Shown here piece after piece: positions 62,801-64,000 of a DNA stretch of 64,000 nucleotides (positions are counted from its first letter, which is position 1; each line of letters begins with the position of its first letter). Below the pieces are notes generated by a model. The model did not search any database. It saw nothing but the letters and a program-made list of their open reading frames with translations, and was not told where the DNA came from. The position numbers were made by a program, and so were the translations under genes. The stretch comes from Apostichopus japonicus (Eukaryota > Echinodermata > Holothuroidea > Aspidochirotida > Stichopodidae). The stretch lies in assembly GCF_037975245.1 (NCBI RefSeq), contig NC_092564.1:8281984-8345983 (forward strand), read 5' to 3'.

Positions 62801-63949
62801 GATGAAAGTCTTTATGGTCCCTTATTTTGAGCCCAAGGTGATCAGGAGAATAACAGTATAGGCATCGCTTTAAACATTAACCTTGACTGACTATGTCAAG
62901 GAGGAGATGTGCAAAAAAACATAAAAACCATGGACCTTTTCATGGTCCTTTTCAATGTTTAATGCAATTTTCAGTTCTAAAATTTCCATTTTGGGGTATT
63001 TTCTTTCAAGTAATCGAACTGATGGAACGCACAATGTAAACGGACACAAGAAGCAGACAACAGGATATATTGTTCCTTAGCTACGGAACGCTTATCTCTT
63101 TGAACTGACAAAGCACCTGTCAGCATGTCACATGACTCTCCATGGTTGGTAGGTTTTCTTACTGTGGTATGAGAGTTAAGGGTCATTTTTAATTTGATGG
63201 GTACGGGATATTTTGGTAGTACCTAACATCAAGATCCAACATCAGTGGTGACAGTGGAAGAGTAATCATGTTATTCACCTGTAAAGTGGTAATATCGATG
63301 AATTTATAGTCGCTAAATGTAGAATGAACATTTCCAACATAGAGTGTCTTCTTCGTCACTGAATCATAAAGTTTGCTCATGATGATCACATTATCTTTAT
63401 CTGCATAAGTAAGAAGTTGCTCAACATCGTCTGGGTTCACTTTTTCTCTCAGCAATGCCTGTAGGACAAGAAACAAAATATGATATTAGTTGTATTCAAA
63501 TTTTGAGGACTCAGAGCCCATAGTTATACTAGATTACACCTTTTCCTATTTTTATTCCAATTCCTATACTGTGCATGTACTATAAACACACACATGTATC
63601 TTAATTAAATGAAAGCAAAAACTATGAACAAATATTCATTGGGTTTGGGATGCCAAACTTATTACCAAACTTATTATCAACAACTATCAAAGTTAAAGTT
63701 AACCAAACCGACACCTAGGGACTATTTCACCAGCAATTCATATTGACTATGGGAGGAAATTGTATAATATACCTCTTTAATCAGTTGTGTGCAAGGGACA
63801 TGTCGCTCTTCTGTGAGACTAAACCTTCGATTACGATAAAACGTAGCCTCTCCTTCTGCCGTGCCATGCTGCTTCTTAAAGAAAGAACCTGAAAATCCAA
63901 GGTTGAGTAGTGCTGGCTGCAGCTGCTGTACAAAATATGTTTCACCAAC
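59869..63949 (-). CDS. EEP-fold phosphodiesterase/deadenylase-like, 3' part only
   Basis: Five exons are visible: 63949-63773, 63458-63279, 62563-62372, 61530-61450 and 60177-59869, all phase 0, giving 312 residues to the stop. The 5' end lies beyond 64000. The protein is of the endonuclease/exonuclease/phosphatase type. The first exon has GTAEGEATFYRNRRFSL, resembling the substrate-loop region of PDE12/CCR4 (EGLATFYRKSKFSL). FCGDFNQEP is the D-x-N metal-site motif, and FPSDHIML near the end is the catalytic S-D-H motif. FTNYEDMYG and TLDYLWF fit the usual 'T.Y...LDYI' block. The best match is the CCR4/nocturnin/angel/PDE12 branch, which cuts 3'-5' or 2'-5' RNA or nucleotide phosphodiesters. 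The exact orthologue cannot be chosen without the N-terminus. The insert between FTNYEDMYG and TLDYLWF is longer than usual. Confidence 0.85.
60368..60731. mobile_element. 364-bp G/C-tracted element flanked by 12-bp duplication
   Basis: TGTAGACTACCA occurs at 60356-60367 and again at 60732-60743, directly bordering a segment that begins AGGGCGTAGGAAC and ends TTCCTACGCCAC. GGCGTAGGAA and TTCCTACGCC are exact inverted ends. The interior has a long G-run, a CCGCCCCCCC block and a direct repeat of GCACCAAATTGCATCT..AGG at about 60520 and 60598. It is non-coding and lies in the last intron of the EEP-family gene. A 12-base target duplication fits retroposition or a long-TSD DNA element. Confidence 0.78.
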
Positions 63950-64000
63950 CTAAAAGCAGATGAAAACATGTTACAAAATAGTGTGCTTAATTGGCAGTGT

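Overview
This is animal nuclear DNA: AT-rich, with intron-bearing genes whose splice sites read GT..AG, long introns and many dispersed repeats. The gene set (mitochondrial creatine kinase, CEP78, NATD1, Lunapark) and the repeat style (TAGGCCT-rich filler, tRNA-headed SINEs, a THAP transposon) suggest a marine invertebrate deuterostome, most likely an echinoderm. The species cannot be fixed by eye. All exon borders below were worked out by hand from splice sites, reading phase and protein homology, and every exon joins in phase.

Layout. 1-5.7 kb holds no recognisable gene. 5.7-10.1 kb (minus) is a three-exon gene for an unfamiliar 193-residue secreted acidic protein; its first intron holds two fold-back elements. 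11.5-16.8 kb (plus) is a complete seven-exon mitochondrial creatine kinase. 18.9-27.1 kb (minus) is a complete CEP78 with ten coding exons. 28.7-30.4 kb (plus) is a three-exon NATD1 acetyltransferase. 32.5 kb has a U2 snRNA-like segment. 34.7-55.1 kb (minus) is a complete nine-exon Lunapark gene; intron 4 carries an 8.4-kb THAP/Kolobok-type DNA transposon that in turn contains a second inverted-repeat element, a LINE fragment and tandem arrays. 59.9-63.9 kb (minus) is the 3' part of an endonuclease/exonuclease/phosphatase-fold gene of the CCR4/nocturnin/PDE12 type, which runs off the right edge.

The genes are unrelated housekeeping genes (energy buffering, centriole and cilium, acetyltransferase, ER junctions, nucleic-acid or nucleotide hydrolysis) and do not form a pathway. 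Two divergent pairs share upstream regions: the secreted gene with creatine kinase, and CEP78 with NATD1. I see no cooperative multi-gene system. The best candidates for something undescribed are the secreted acidic protein, the nested Kolobok insertion beside a Lunapark splice acceptor, the octamer-bearing minisatellite and the U2-like segment.
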